From the NCBI GenBank assembly GCA_029259415.1, contig JAPDIW010000001.1:1-63161 (forward strand): DNA of 63,161 nt. Reading direction: 5' to 3'. The DNA comes from Archaeoglobi archaeon. GTDB taxonomy: Archaea; Halobacteriota; Archaeoglobi; Archaeoglobales; Archaeoglobaceae. The translations under genes and the position numbers were made by a program. Within the stretch, counting starts at the first letter, position 1. Each line of letters opens with the position of its first letter. Shown in pieces: positions 25,220 through 34,711 of the stretch. The notes beneath the pieces were generated by a model. The model was given only the letters and a program-made list of their open reading frames with translations, was not told where the DNA came from and made no database searches.

Positions 25220-26119
25220 TTAGAACACAACCTGCTCCGGTGCAAGCTTCGTCAGAATCTTCTGGTCGGTGATGACTCCAACAGGCTCTCCCTTGTCCGT
25301 GACAAGGAGAATTCTCACCTTTTCGTCCCTCATAAGTCTAAGTGCCTCGCCTATCTTGGTGTCCTTTTCAACCATTACGAGTTTGGGTCTCATAACCTCC
25401 TCGACTTTGCTGTCAAGCTTTCCCTCTGCCACGGCCTTAGCAACATGGTCGAGAGTGAATATTCCCACAAACTTGCCGTTCTTCTGAACGGGTGTGCAGT
25501 AAATTCCGTTTTCTGCAAGCACCTTTGCAGCATCAGCAACCTTCTCCTCCGCATCAACCGAAATTATCGGTGAGGACATGTGCTCTCCAACCGTGTCTTT
25601 TGGCAGAGCCACGATTTTTTCAATGTCTAACACAATTGTGTTCTCCGTATCATCTCTTCCGACAACCTTTCCGTAAATCATCATCTCGTTAACAGGTGTT
25701 GGGCCTACAATCACGCTGTCACCGGGACTGATCTTTTTGATGTCCCCGATTATCCTAATTCTCGCCTGGCAGATGCTTGGATTTGAGATGGAAGGCATTG
25801 AAATCTCTTCAGCAGATAGTTCTTCCATAACGTTTCCGTTGACAATGACAGGAACAACTACAGACTCTTCTGGCCTGGTTACTGATAGTAGCTCGTAGGC
25901 TTTTGATGTTGGCCTGTAACCGCCTTTTGGTCCCGGTACACCTTCTACAAGACCGAGGGCTCTCAAGGCCTGCATCTGATTCCTTACGGTTCCGGGATTT
26001 CTGTTAATAAGCTCAGCGATCTCCTCTCCTTTCACCGATCCGCCAGCCTTTTTCTTGTACAGCGTTATTAACGCATACAGGATGTCCTTCTGAATCTGGG
26101 TTAAGTCCAACTCGACCAT
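25220..26119 (-). CDS. HTH regulator with C-terminal CBS pair
   Basis: 299 residues. The N-terminal winged helix (LTQIQKDILYALITLY, then NRNPGTVRNQMQALRALGLV) is followed by a central beta-rich region (about 80-170) and two CBS motifs (175-295: SSPIISVDAEEKVADAAKVL and RPKLVMVEKDTKIGEALRLM). CBS pairs bind adenosyl nucleotides, so it may link gene expression to energy or AdoMet state. GGAGGTG precedes ATG 26119, and TTATAAATATA near 26170 gives a leader of about 30 nt. Conserved in euryarchaea; targets unknown. Confidence 0.82.
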   Translation of the reverse strand: MVELDLTQIQKDILYALITLYKKKAGGSVKGEEIAELINRNPGTVRNQMQALRALGLVEGVPGPKGGYRPTSKAYELLSVTRPEESVVVPVIVNGNVMEELSAEEISMPSISNPSICQARIRIIGDIKKISPGDSVIVGPTPVNEMMIYGKVVGRDDTENTIVLDIEKIVALPKDTVGEHMSSPIISVDAEEKVADAAKVLAENGIYCTPVQKNGKFVGIFTLDHVAKAVAEGKLDSKVEEVMRPKLVMVEKDTKIGEALRLMRDEKVRILLVTDKGEPVGVITDQKILTKLAPEQVVF

Positions 26120-26242
26120 TCACACCACCTCCAATCTTTAATTTTAATATTCTTTAATGGTCGTGAGGTATATTTATAATTTTCTGACAGTGGAATGTTA
26201 AAGAAAAGGATTCTAAAAATAATAAAATCAAGATTAATTTCG

Positions 26243-26998
26243 CTATCGTCTTAACTTCTTAACCTCTTCAACTATTTTTGGGAGGATTTCTCCGGCCTTA
26301 CCTATAATTTTGACGTCGAAAATCGGATCAGCCATTGTTGGCTCAGCATTTACGATAATCATCTTTGCTCCTGATTTTTTGGCAATGTAAGGCAGCTCAG
26401 CGGCGGGATAAACCACGAGGCTTGAGCCTACGACCATGAATGCATCGCAACGCTTCGCCTCCTCAATAGCCTCAAAAAGCGTTCTTTGTGGTAGAGGTTC
26501 ACCGAACAGCACGACTCTTGGCTTAACGTAGTAGCTTCCACATTTTCTGCACCGCGGTATCTCTCCTTTTTTGAAGTCTTCAGCAAACTCGCTCCAGTCG
26601 TAGGTTTCGTGGCAGTCGAGGCAGTCGAGCTTATCCATGCTGCCGTGAAGCTCCAAAACCCTTCTGCTTCCTGCTCTCTGATGAAGCATGTCGATGTTTT
26701 GTGTAATGACGGCCTTCACAATCCCCATTCTCTCAAGTTCTGCAATTGCATAGTGAGCTGGGTTTGGCTCGGCAAACAGCTTATCTTTCAGTTCCATTGA
26801 AAACTCCCAGAAGGCACGCGGGTTCCTCTTGAATCCCGAAATGGAGGCTACCTCTTCAGGGTCGTACTTTTTCCATAACCCGTCTTTACCTCTGAAGGTT
26901 GGAATTCCGCTCTCTGCCGAGATTCCTGCACCGGTAAAAACCACAGCGTGTTTTGATTTGGCGAGAATTTCTGCTGCTTTTCTTATCTCTTCCTCCAT
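26243..26998 (-). CDS. Sir2-family NAD-dependent protein deacylase
   Basis: Removes acyl groups from lysine using NAD+. Motifs: FTGAGISAESGIPTFRG, TQNIDMLHQRAG, catalytic His in LELHGSMDKLDC, and a zinc finger with CLDCHETYD and CRKCGSYYVKP. VVGSSLVVYPAAELP and IVNAEP end the Rossmann part. Very close to A. fulgidus Sir2Af2 as I remember it, with several substitutions. Its neighbours are unrelated. Substrates in archaea include the DNA-binding protein Alba. Confidence 0.94.
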   Translation of the reverse strand: MEEEIRKAAEILAKSKHAVVFTGAGISAESGIPTFRGKDGLWKKYDPEEVASISGFKRNPRAFWEFSMELKDKLFAEPNPAHYAIAELERMGIVKAVITQNIDMLHQRAGSRRVLELHGSMDKLDCLDCHETYDWSEFAEDFKKGEIPRCRKCGSYYVKPRVVLFGEPLPQRTLFEAIEEAKRCDAFMVVGSSLVVYPAAELPYIAKKSGAKMIIVNAEPTMADPIFDVKIIGKAGEILPKIVEEVKKLRR

Positions 26999-27038
26999 AT
27001 TTCCTTATAAGTCGCTAAATTTAATATTTTTTGCCAGT

Positions 27039-28109
27039 TCAGTATATCAGTTCTGCGAGCATGTCCTTTTCGATTGCAAGCCTTATCTCTCTCGCTATCC
27101 TTCTCCCCATGTACATGTTCTCCCCGAAAAGGATGTAGGAGTAAGGTGAGGTGGGAATTCCTACGTTCGTCCCTGCAACTATTCTGGCGGAGATTTCGAA
27201 GACATACATCGTTGCGTTTTCGTCAAAAATCGACTCTATGCAGAACGCTCCAACCATTCCCGGATAGGCTATCTTCTTCGAGACCTCAACGATGCCTTCA
27301 GCAGCCTCAAAGGCCTGAACGAGCAAAGACTCCCTAAGAACGACAGGGAAGTTTCCCACCACCGTGTATGTTGGATTTATGTTCACCCTTATCTGCTCCT
27401 TTGCAGGAACCTTCCCCAGGGCGTCTGCTGTTGACTCATACCGCCTGTCAGCAGCTATAAGCTCTATCCGCCCGTAAACGGGGGAGTAGAAGAATGAGAA
27501 GTAGATGTTCGCTCCCAAAATGTATTCCTGTATCTCAGCGTTTTTGACGTCCTCCTCCTTAATAAGCCCTTTCTTAACCATTTCTTCCGAGATTTCGTAA
27601 AATTCGTCGGAGGATGAGACTATAAAGTATCCTCTTCCACCTTTCGCCCCCGGATACTTCACTATCGCCAGACCTTTTATCTCCTCAGGACTGCTGAACT
27701 TCTTCGGCATCCTGACTCCTGATCTCTCTAACCACTCTCTCTGCTTGTCCCTATCCGTCTCCCAGATCATCAGCTCTCTGTTTCCGAACATTGGGAGAAG
27801 CAGAGAGTCGAACTTGCCAATATAGGCGTTGAATGACCCGTGAGGGATTAAAATCGTGTTTAGCTGCCTTAACTTATCCTGAATTTCTTCTTCCAGCAAT
27901 TCTGCGTAGTCAGAAATGATCAGAAACTTATCCACAACTCCAAAGTTCTCGTAAACCTTTTTTTCCCTCTCCCTGCAAATGCAGACCGTGCTGAATCCTT
28001 CTTCCTTTGCTCCTTTGAGAATGTTCAGTGCTGAGTGGCTTCCAATCGTTCCTATGTGGATGTTATCTTTATCGTAATCTTTAAGGACGGAGAGTATCTT
28101 TTCTCTCAT
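27039..28109 (-). CDS. purP: Formate-dependent FAICAR synthetase PurP
   Basis: 5-formaminoimidazole-4-carboxamide ribonucleotide synthetase: AICAR + formate + ATP to FAICAR, the archaeal replacement for the folate-using PurH formylase. ATP-grasp fold with GTIGSHSALNILKG at the N-terminus, VKYPGAKGGRGYF, DRRYESTADALGKVPA and FEISARIVAGTNVG. 356 residues, full length. GTTTATATAA (28131-28140, read on the minus strand) at leaderless spacing is the promoter, facing the next operon. Confidence 0.95.
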   Translation of the reverse strand: MREKILSVLKDYDKDNIHIGTIGSHSALNILKGAKEEGFSTVCICREREKKVYENFGVVDKFLIISDYAELLEEEIQDKLRQLNTILIPHGSFNAYIGKFDSLLLPMFGNRELMIWETDRDKQREWLERSGVRMPKKFSSPEEIKGLAIVKYPGAKGGRGYFIVSSSDEFYEISEEMVKKGLIKEEDVKNAEIQEYILGANIYFSFFYSPVYGRIELIAADRRYESTADALGKVPAKEQIRVNINPTYTVVGNFPVVLRESLLVQAFEAAEGIVEVSKKIAYPGMVGAFCIESIFDENATMYVFEISARIVAGTNVGIPTSPYSYILFGENMYMGRRIAREIRLAIEKDMLAELIY

Positions 28110-28181
28110 CGCTCCGACCTTTTGTGAAGGTTATATAAACCGTTCGAAAAGTTAAAATTTTAGATTAACAAGTTAAAGAAG

Positions 28182-28451
28182 ATGTCAAGCTGGGAAAAGT
28201 ACAGCGACAGCATTGAAAAAAGCAGGATATACCACGAGAGATATCACAAGGCTGTTGCAAATCCGGTCAGAAAAGAAATCCTAAAAATGATTGCTGAAGG
28301 AAAGAGCGAGGAGGAGATTATGGAGAAGCTGAATCTAAGCAAAAAAGAGCTTGATTACCACCTGAAAATACTGGAATGGGGGTTCTGCATTGAAAGAAAG
28401 GATGGTGGGTGGAGAATAACGAAGGAGGGTGAGATAATTGAGTACCTCTGA
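28182..28451 (+). CDS. Small winged-helix protein
   Basis: 89 residues, ArsR-like core: VANPVRKEILKMIAEGKSEE, then KLNLSKKELDYHLKILEWGF and a wing (RKDGGWRITKEGE). No cysteine metal site. It starts at the ATG about 28 nt from an AT-rich TATA-like tract (leaderless). It overlaps the nitrilase-family gene by 14 bp, so the two are made together. Regulator of unknown target. Confidence 0.7.
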   Translation: MSSWEKYSDSIEKSRIYHERYHKAVANPVRKEILKMIAEGKSEEEIMEKLNLSKKELDYHLKILEWGFCIERKDGGWRITKEGEIIEYL

Positions 28452-29211
28452 TAAAATCCGTGTGGCCATAGCTCAGCAGAGGATCCTGCCTGACAGAGAG
28501 GTAAACATAATGAAGGGTATGAGCCTCATCAAGAGGGCTCTTCAGGTTAAAGCCAACATTGTCATACTTCCGGAAGTGTTCAATACGGGTTTTTACAAGC
28601 ACAATTACGAGTCTGTTGAACCTCTTGAGGAGGAACTTTCCCTGCTGCTCAAGATTTCACAACAGAAGGATATTATGATAATAGCGGGGGTTGCAGAGAG
28701 GGAAGATGATGATTTATACAATTCAGCGGTTATAATCCACAGGGGTAAAATAATAGGGAAATACCGAAAAACTCATCTTTTCCCCTTAACGGACGAGAAA
28801 AAGCACTTCAAGGCGGGAGATAAGCTTGAAGTTTTTGAAACACCATTCGGCAAAATCGGGTTGCTCATATGCTACGAAGTGAGGTTTCCAGAGTTGTCAA
28901 GAAAGCTCGTCAAAATGGGTGCTGAAATCATTGCTATTCCGGCAGAATTTCCGAAGGAGAGGATTGAGCACTGGAGGGTTCTGCTTCAGGCGAGAGCAAT
29001 CGAGAATCAGGTTTTTGTTGCCGGTGTGAACTGCGTTGAGGGTGATTTGGACTACGGAGGACACTCGATGCTCGTAGATCCGATGGGGTCTATCCTTATC
29101 GAAGCCTCAGAGTATCAAGAGGTTATGATGAGCGATATAAGGCTCAGTGAGGTTTATGAAGTGAGGGAGAAGTATCCGTTCCTGAACGATTTGAGAGAAG
29201 AGCTTCTATGA
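28438..29211 (+). CDS. Carbon-nitrogen hydrolase (nitrilase superfamily)
   Basis: 257 residues with the Glu-Lys-Cys triad: Glu in IVILPEVFNTGF, Lys in YRKTHLFP, Cys in LLICYEVRFPE. These enzymes cleave amides such as omega-amides or carbamoyl groups. TTG 28438 is accepted because GGAGGGTGA lies about six nt upstream; the alternative GTG 28462 would remove part of the first strand. The 3' end overlaps hemD by 4 bp. Omega-amidase-like length; substrate unknown. Confidence 0.88.
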   Translation: MSTSDKIRVAIAQQRILPDREVNIMKGMSLIKRALQVKANIVILPEVFNTGFYKHNYESVEPLEEELSLLLKISQQKDIMIIAGVAEREDDDLYNSAVIIHRGKIIGKYRKTHLFPLTDEKKHFKAGDKLEVFETPFGKIGLLICYEVRFPELSRKLVKMGAEIIAIPAEFPKERIEHWRVLLQARAIENQVFVAGVNCVEGDLDYGGHSMLVDPMGSILIEASEYQEVMMSDIRLSEVYEVREKYPFLNDLREELL

Positions 29212-29888
29212 AAGTGCTCATTCTACGGCCTGAAGAGCTTCTCGAAGACACTCTGAAAAAGTTTTCAGAGCATGGATTTGAGGCATACGGCTGCCCTTTC
29301 ATAAAGCTCAGATATGTTGATTTTGAAGTTCCCGAACATGACTTTGCGATAGTCACCAGCCAGAATGCGGCAAGAGCTTTGAAGGAGAGAGGAGTAAAGC
29401 TGAAAAGGGTTATAGCCATAGGCAAAAAGACTGCAGAGTTGATAGATGCAGAAGAGGTGCTTTTACCCTCAAAATTCGACTCTGAGACTCTTTACAGAGA
29501 GTTCGCTGAAATGCTGGGGGGGAAAAGAGTTGTTGCGTTCAGAAGCAACGCTGGAAGTGATGTAATTAGGAGACTGGCTGAAATTGCCGACTTCAGGGAA
29601 ATTGAGGTTTACAGAATCGAGAAGCTGCAGGGAGAGGTGCAGAAAAAGGAGATTGAGAGGGTGAAGGCGGGTTTTTACGATGCAATCGTTTTCTCCAGCG
29701 GCATGATAGCGAGAAGCTTTCTTGAACTCTGCAATGAGGAATGTCTCAAAGCACTTGAGAAAATTTTAATCGTGGCTATAGGCCCTCCCACAGCGAATGT
29801 TCTGGCTGAAAAAGGTGTTAAGGCAGAGATTCCCGAAGAATACACCTTTGATGGGATTATAAGGCTCTTAAAGTCCAAGAAGATGTAG
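29208..29888 (+). CDS. hemD: Uroporphyrinogen-III synthase
   Basis: Closes hydroxymethylbilane to uroporphyrinogen III, the source of siroheme and (through the alternative route) heme, needed for sulfite reductase. Two-domain HemD fold: FAIVTSQNAARAL, IAIGKKTAELI, VVAFRSNAGSDVIRRLAE, AIVFSSGMIARSFLE and VAIGPPTANVLAEKG. 226 residues. It overlaps the radical SAM gene tail-to-tail by 21 bp. Other heme genes are not in the window. Confidence 0.88.
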   Translation: MKVLILRPEELLEDTLKKFSEHGFEAYGCPFIKLRYVDFEVPEHDFAIVTSQNAARALKERGVKLKRVIAIGKKTAELIDAEEVLLPSKFDSETLYREFAEMLGGKRVVAFRSNAGSDVIRRLAEIADFREIEVYRIEKLQGEVQKKEIERVKAGFYDAIVFSSGMIARSFLELCNEECLKALEKILIVAIGPPTANVLAEKGVKAEIPEEYTFDGIIRLLKSKKM

Positions 29889-30833
29889 GTTTCCAATATT
29901 CACTTTTTTGAGGTGTCTTTTCGCAGCTTCGTAGCACCTCTTTACCTGCTCCACTGGAGTGACAGGGAAGTCGGACATTCTGTAGTCAGGATGGAAAACG
30001 AGCAGGCTGTAAGGGATTTCGGGGCTTAGTGAAGATATGAAGCGGGCGATGCTCTCAACCTCCTCCTCATCAACGTAAAACGGCACGAGAAGCGTTGTTG
30101 CGGAGAGAACCTCTGCTCCGTATTTATCAAAGATTCTCTCAAAGTTGTGCTTCACTCTCTCATTATCCCTTCCGGTCAGCAGGATGTGTAGGTTTCGATT
30201 CCATGCCTTTAGGTCGAATTTAACAGTCCCTCCAGACTTTAAACTTAGCTCGGCAGCTTTTAAAGCAAGAGAAGTGTTTCCCGCTCCGTTCCACTCCCAG
30301 CAAATCATCAGGTCTTCCCTCAGCTTTAGAGCCTTTCTGCTGAATTTCAGGGCAAAGGGAAGCTGGGGTTCAGGCGAACCGCCGAAATGACAGACGCATT
30401 TCACCCTTGAACTCTCCGCAGCACGCAGAAGCTCTTCAACGCTAACTGTTCTGACGTTTTCAAAGTGCTTGTGTGTCCAGTTTTGGCAGTAAAGGCAGTC
30501 GAAGTTACATCCATAGTAGAAGACTGCGAGATTCGTTCCTGTTTGTTCGCTTCCCCTGCAAAACCACGCGTTGCAGCAGTTCGTTGGCAAAGGGTCTTCG
30601 TAGTATGTCAGCTTGCCGTATTCAGGCCTACCGCAAAGAGCAGTGCCGGAACACTCGTTGCTGCACAGCTTGCACTTCTTAATTTTCCTATCGTAAAGAG
30701 GAGGGTGGAGAGAAATGGCAATGTCCAGAACTTCATCTTTTTTTGAACAATCGGGGCAGACTGGGAGTGAAAAAGGGATGGACTTGCCGCAGATTTTGCA
30801 CTTAGATGAAAAAGCTGTTCCTCTTCTCCTCAT
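29868..30833 (-). CDS. Radical SAM protein with N-terminal zinc-ribbon-like cysteines
   Basis: Radical SAM motif CxxxCxxC in [15 protein letters not shown] (about residue 110). Before it come [17 protein letters not shown] and CGRPEYG, a set of extra cysteines that could bind zinc or extra iron-sulfur centres. The later [11 protein letters not shown] and KFDLKAWN fit the PflA-like activase branch (COG1180/COG1313 kind). Start overlaps the small cysteine protein gene by 32 bp. It may activate a glycyl radical enzyme or modify an unknown target. Confidence 0.8.
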   Translation of the reverse strand: MRRRGTAFSSKCKICGKSIPFSLPVCPDCSKKDEVLDIAISLHPPLYDRKIKKCKLCSNECSGTALCGRPEYGKLTYYEDPLPTNCCNAWFCRGSEQTGTNLAVFYYGCNFDCLYCQNWTHKHFENVRTVSVEELLRAAESSRVKCVCHFGGSPEPQLPFALKFSRKALKLREDLMICWEWNGAGNTSLALKAAELSLKSGGTVKFDLKAWNRNLHILLTGRDNERVKHNFERIFDKYGAEVLSATTLLVPFYVDEEEVESIARFISSLSPEIPYSLLVFHPDYRMSDFPVTPVEQVKRCYEAAKRHLKKVNIGNLHLLGL

Positions 30834-31146
30834 ACCTTCCTGCGGCGATAATCATCGATAGCAAGTTCTCTGCTACCATTCTCAGCTTTTTCAGGTCGCC
30901 GCAGAAGAGGCTGTAGGTAGATATAGCCTCTGAACACGGGAGGTCGAAGTTTGTTAAAGGACAACCTTCACAGTCGAAATCGATGTACTTCTCGCAGAGG
31001 GGTGTAAGCTGCATCGCGACTTCTTCGATCTCTCTCAAAGCGTAGAGTATCGACTCCCACTTCTTTGCTGTAACCTCGATCTCTGTAGCTCCTTCTTCAA
31101 GGTCCTTAACAGCATCATCGTAGGTGTAAAGCTCGACTTTCTTCAT
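30802..31146 (-). CDS. Hypothetical helical protein with cysteine cluster
   Basis: 114 residues, family not recognised. Six cysteines, five of them spaced [21 protein letters not shown] in the middle plus FCGD, look able to bind a metal or an iron-sulfur cluster. The rest is helical. Its end overlaps the radical SAM start by 32 bp, so the two are translated together, and it may be a substrate or partner of that enzyme. This is inference from position. Confidence 0.55.
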   Translation of the reverse strand: MKKVELYTYDDAVKDLEEGATEIEVTAKKWESILYALREIEEVAMQLTPLCEKYIDFDCEGCPLTNFDLPCSEAISTYSLFCGDLKKLRMVAENLLSMIIAAGRYEEKRNSFFI

Positions 31147-31417
31147 TCTTTTCCGCTTGGCCCTTAAGTTATTTAAAGGTATTTAACTGGTTTTATATAA
31201 TTACCTTCGAAACAAAATTTCTTAGTCGTTATTCATTCTTTATACACGAAAAATAATCCAGTCGTTTGCTGGGTGGTGGGACGGTCACTATAGTTGGGAA
31301 AAGGACCTTGGAGTTCAAAATTTTTAAACGTTTAATCATTGATTTTTAGATAACAACATAAATATAAGGAAAAAACAAAGTAAAAATTAACGAAAAAGAT
31401 GAGAGTGGGAATGCTCT
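31147..31417. other. 271-bp divergent promoter region
   Basis: Holds the promoter for the leftward cysteine protein gene (around 31190-31203, TTTTATATAATTA) and that for uspA on the right (CATAAATATAA at 31357-31367, about 55 bp before the ATG). A G-rich stretch near 31270-31310 has no gene in it. No RNA or repeat is recognised. Confidence 0.4.
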
Positions 31418-31906
31418 ATGGAGTTGGATGAAAGAGGAAAAGTTATTCTTGTAGTTGACGATTCTGAGTGTGGGAGAATTGCAACTGAAAGGCTCGTCTC
31501 TCTTGCAAAAAAAGGATTGAGAGCTGATGTTTTTATTATCTATGGAGTAAATGTAAAAATTCTGCCCATGACTCCTCAGGAGAAGGAAATGAAGATATAC
31601 ATGGATTTAGGGGTAAAGTCCTCGAAGCTCGTCGAATTTTATCGGGACAGGTTAGAAAATGAGGGGATAAACGTGGAGCAGATAAATATAATTTTTGGAG
31701 ATATTTTAGATGAGGTACTAAAATTTGAAAGACTCATAAATCCGGACTTGATAATTCTGGGAGTTGGGAAGCACAATTTTTTAAGAGGATTGTTACGCAG
31801 CTTACAGGAAAGGTTAATTTTCGATACCGCCTCTCCTGTCCTTGTTTGCAAAGCTTATGAGGCAAAAGAAGTGGATTTGGGCAAATGTGCAAAATGTAGG
31901 TTGTAA
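31418..31906 (+). CDS. Universal stress protein (UspA family)
   Basis: 162 residues. Alpha/beta nucleotide-binding fold with VILVVDDSECGRIATERLV at the start and the ATP-site motif near residues 108-130 (LIILGVGKHNFLRGLLRS then SPVLVCKAY; the motif G-2x-G-9x-G/S is only partly kept, so ATP binding is uncertain). The C-terminal CAKC is unusual. A GAGAGTGGG lies before the ATG. Lies 117 nt upstream of the DUF22 gene, each with its own TATA. Confidence 0.8.
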   Translation: MELDERGKVILVVDDSECGRIATERLVSLAKKGLRADVFIIYGVNVKILPMTPQEKEMKIYMDLGVKSSKLVEFYRDRLENEGINVEQINIIFGDILDEVLKFERLINPDLIILGVGKHNFLRGLLRSLQERLIFDTASPVLVCKAYEAKEVDLGKCAKCRL

Positions 31907-32026
31907 CTCAGGTGGTTTAGAACTACTTGCTGTGCAATCATATTTTTACGAGGTAAAATTCTACAATAACACAAAAATTAGAAAAACGAAAGAAATATAT
32001 AACAGTTTATCATTAAGGGTATCTTG

Positions 32027-33352
32027 ATGAGCGCAAAAGTTAGTATGAGTTACTGGGTTGACGATGTCGGAGGCAGGGTAGAAGAGTTAAAGGTTGAAAT
32101 TAAACCTACAGGCTACAGAATGGCTCCGGTGACACAATGGGAGCTGCTTGTTGCAGACGAAGACAAAAAAGTTGAGAAGGGTAAGCCCACCATCGTTAAA
32201 GTCAAACCAATATTCATACCAGAAAACACACTCGTTGGACCTTTGAGTATTATGAGGCATGCTTTAGGGACAGTGATAGATGTTGTAGAATGCGGAATTC
32301 CGGGTAGGGTTGAGGAGGAAAAATGCATAAGCAAAGTCCTATTCATTCCTGTAGAGGATGGTGAAATTAAAAAAGATGATTTGATTGGCGTTTTAAAGGT
32401 GTTTTACATAAGAACCGGTCTCCTTACAAGAATTTTTAACTTGAGTCCACCCAAGGTTGAGATAAAGAGAACTTCTACAGAACTTAACATTACGTGGAGA
32501 GACAATGGAAATGTATTCAGAGAAAGGGCGAAAGTGGATGCACTAGGATATACCAGGAGCCACATTGGTGTTTGGGAGCTGCTTGTTGCAGACGAGACTG
32601 TGAAAGTGAAAAAAGGAGATGTGGCTAGGATAAAAATAAAAGAGCTTAAAATTCCACCATCAACAGTAGTTGTACCTCTGAGTGTGATGAGAAACGCTTA
32701 CGGAACCGTTTTAGATGTTGTCCAGCTGGGAAGACCGAGAAAGGTGGAGGATGAGAAGAAGATTCAGCAGGCCATATTCCTTGCAGTTGACGATGGTAAG
32801 ATAGAGGAGGGCGATTTAATAGGTGTCATCAACGTCTACTACGTGGGGATAGAGGACGTAAAGAGCGTAATCGAGGAGAAAGGGAAAGAAAGCGTCACAC
32901 TTGTTTATAGGAGTGGAGATGCAGTGATAAGAAAAAAGGTAGAAATAGAACCGTTTGGATATGTTAGGAAGCCAGTCGCGAAGTGGGAAGTTCTAATAGC
33001 AGATGAAAACAAGAAATTAAATTATGGGGAGCCAGCAGTAATCAGAGTCAAAAAAGTAAGGGTTCCGCCATACACGATAATTTATCCGTTACACATGATG
33101 AGACATGCTTACGGAACGGTTCTGGATGTCTTCTGCGACTGCCCGCCGTGGAAAGTTGAGGAAGGCGGGGATATACGAAAAGTTGTTTTCCTGCCAGTAA
33201 TGGATGGAGAGGTGAAGGAAGGAGAACTACTAGGAGTGCTCAACTTCTACGAAGTTGATGTAGAACGTGTGGGTAAGATCAAGCAGTTTTACGAAAAGTG
33301 GATAAGAATGTCTGAGGAGGAGTACATGGAGTACATAGCTGGACTTCAGTAA
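32027..33352 (+). CDS. Triple DUF22-repeat protein
   Basis: 441 residues made of three copies of DUF22 (about 1-135, 148-275, 290-425). Each copy has a WELLVADE-like motif (QWELLVADEDKK, VWELLVADETVK, KWEVLIADENKK), then PL..MR.A.GTV.DV and a Lys/Glu-rich GVL/V.NV or NFY strand end. Copies 1 and 2 share an identical 23-nt stretch (32138-32160 and 32573-32595). Function is unknown; DUF22 is restricted to a few archaea and is best known from Archaeoglobus. TTG 32024 also possible. Promoter AAATATATAAC near 31994-32003. Confidence 0.85.
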   Translation: MSAKVSMSYWVDDVGGRVEELKVEIKPTGYRMAPVTQWELLVADEDKKVEKGKPTIVKVKPIFIPENTLVGPLSIMRHALGTVIDVVECGIPGRVEEEKCISKVLFIPVEDGEIKKDDLIGVLKVFYIRTGLLTRIFNLSPPKVEIKRTSTELNITWRDNGNVFRERAKVDALGYTRSHIGVWELLVADETVKVKKGDVARIKIKELKIPPSTVVVPLSVMRNAYGTVLDVVQLGRPRKVEDEKKIQQAIFLAVDDGKIEEGDLIGVINVYYVGIEDVKSVIEEKGKESVTLVYRSGDAVIRKKVEIEPFGYVRKPVAKWEVLIADENKKLNYGEPAVIRVKKVRVPPYTIIYPLHMMRHAYGTVLDVFCDCPPWKVEEGGDIRKVVFLPVMDGEVKEGELLGVLNFYEVDVERVGKIKQFYEKWIRMSEEEYMEYIAGLQ

Positions 33353-33394
33353 TCTTCAAAAATAAAATTTTTAAAAATTTGTTAAATTTTTAAA

Positions 33395-33811
33395 TCAGTG
33401 GCCACCGCCAGCCATTATAAGTGGTCTGACTATAGCAAACAGCATCTCAACCAGTACCACGGTTAATATTAGCTTGTAAACTCTTGGTGCTTTTGGTATG
33501 GTGGCTAAAATGCTTACGATCGGAGTAAGGGCTAGTATAACAATTCCTACTAGACTGATACAGTCGAAATACTCAAGATTGGTTAGAAACCAGTCGTATC
33601 CATGGATTCTAATGCCTTTAACATCCGTCCAGAACTCTTCAGCAGGCTTGTCCCAGTTTTGCACAGTTTTTATAGGGTCAACATAAACATTCTCTCCTGT
33701 GAGGGATATTAGCCCGGGGACTATCATCACTATTAGTCCGATAAGCGTCATGACTTCCATAACTCTTGCAAAGACCTTGTTCATCGGTTCAACTTCAACT
33801 TCTTCCACCAT
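33395..33811 (-). CDS. DUF1634-type membrane protein
   Basis: 138 residues with three membrane helices (VMTLIGLIVMIVPGLISL, ISLVGIVILALTPIVSIL and LILTVVLVEMLFAIVRPLI) and an extracytoplasmic loop between the first two. DUF1634 genes usually follow TauE/SafE permease genes, as here (12 nt downstream). GAGGTGAT lies five nt before ATG 33811. Probably an accessory subunit of the permease, for sulfite, sulfonate or a related anion. Confidence 0.75.
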   Translation of the reverse strand: MVEEVEVEPMNKVFARVMEVMTLIGLIVMIVPGLISLTGENVYVDPIKTVQNWDKPAEEFWTDVKGIRIHGYDWFLTNLEYFDCISLVGIVILALTPIVSILATIPKAPRVYKLILTVVLVEMLFAIVRPLIMAGGGH

Positions 33812-33823
33812 CACTCATCACCT

Positions 33824-34711
33824 CTAAAAACCGGGGACATAACCAAGTCCTGAGAGCCCCTTCCAAACGTCCAGCACTGCCGACATCAGCATTATACCCA
33901 TAACCAGATACCTTACTGCTTTTGGCTTTGCCTTAACTGCAAGCTTTGCACCAATTCTTGCGCCGATTGTTATTCCGATTACAGAAGGTATCACAATAAC
34001 AGGTAAAACCGCTCCATTTGCCAGGTATATCCATGCTGCTGCAGCATCGTTTACTGTAATGATCAGCATGCTGGTTGACGTTGCGACCTTTACCGGTGCA
34101 CCCATGATGAGGTTCAGAACCGGAACATTGGCCCAACCTGCTCCCAGACCGAACATTCCCGCAATAAATCCGACCATTGCAAATGCGGGTATGGCAATGG
34201 CCATATTCGTTATTCGATACTCAACTACTCTCTCCAGCGATGGTTCGTACCACGCCCCCGCAACTCCGAGCTTCTTTGACAACCCATCCTGTTCGCGAAC
34301 CTCTGGAAACTCGACTCTTTTCGAAGTTGCCATCACCACGAAAATAACGAAGAGTACGATTCCAAGCATGATGTTGATATAATGCTTCCCTTCCGGGAAA
34401 GAATTCGTTATCCAAAGCCCCACAATTCCTCCCAGTATGGACGTAACGCTGGAAACTGCTACAATTGGCGCCATTATCCTTAGATTTGCAAGCCCCTTCT
34501 TTGTTAGTTGAGGAGCGGAGGACAGAGAGCTTGTAAGAGCCATTATAAGCCCTGTACCTCTGATAAAATCCACGTTGAACGGGAAAAACGCTGTTGTCAA
34601 CGGGACAAAAAGCACTCCACCTCCAACTCCAGATATCGGTGCAATGATTCCAATGACAAATGTGAACAGGAAAAGTACTGCTGGCCAGAACCACCATGCA
34701 TCCACCAACAT
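33824..34711 (-). CDS. TauE/SafE-family permease
   Basis: About eight membrane helices in 295 residues, with the two family repeats (APISGVGGGVLFVPLTTAF and FIAGMFGLGAGWANVPVL). These carriers export sulfite or move sulfonates and thiosulfate-like anions. ATG 34771 is upstream of the TATA (ATTATATTAT, 34731-34740); ATG 34711 with GGAG before it is the real start. Downstream is the DUF1634 gene. A sulfite handling role would suit a sulfate reducer but is inference. Confidence 0.88.
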   Translation of the reverse strand: MLVDAWWFWPAVLFLFTFVIGIIAPISGVGGGVLFVPLTTAFFPFNVDFIRGTGLIMALTSSLSSAPQLTKKGLANLRIMAPIVAVSSVTSILGGIVGLWITNSFPEGKHYINIMLGIVLFVIFVVMATSKRVEFPEVREQDGLSKKLGVAGAWYEPSLERVVEYRITNMAIAIPAFAMVGFIAGMFGLGAGWANVPVLNLIMGAPVKVATSTSMLIITVNDAAAAWIYLANGAVLPVIVIPSVIGITIGARIGAKLAVKAKPKAVRYLVMGIMLMSAVLDVWKGLSGLGYVPGF

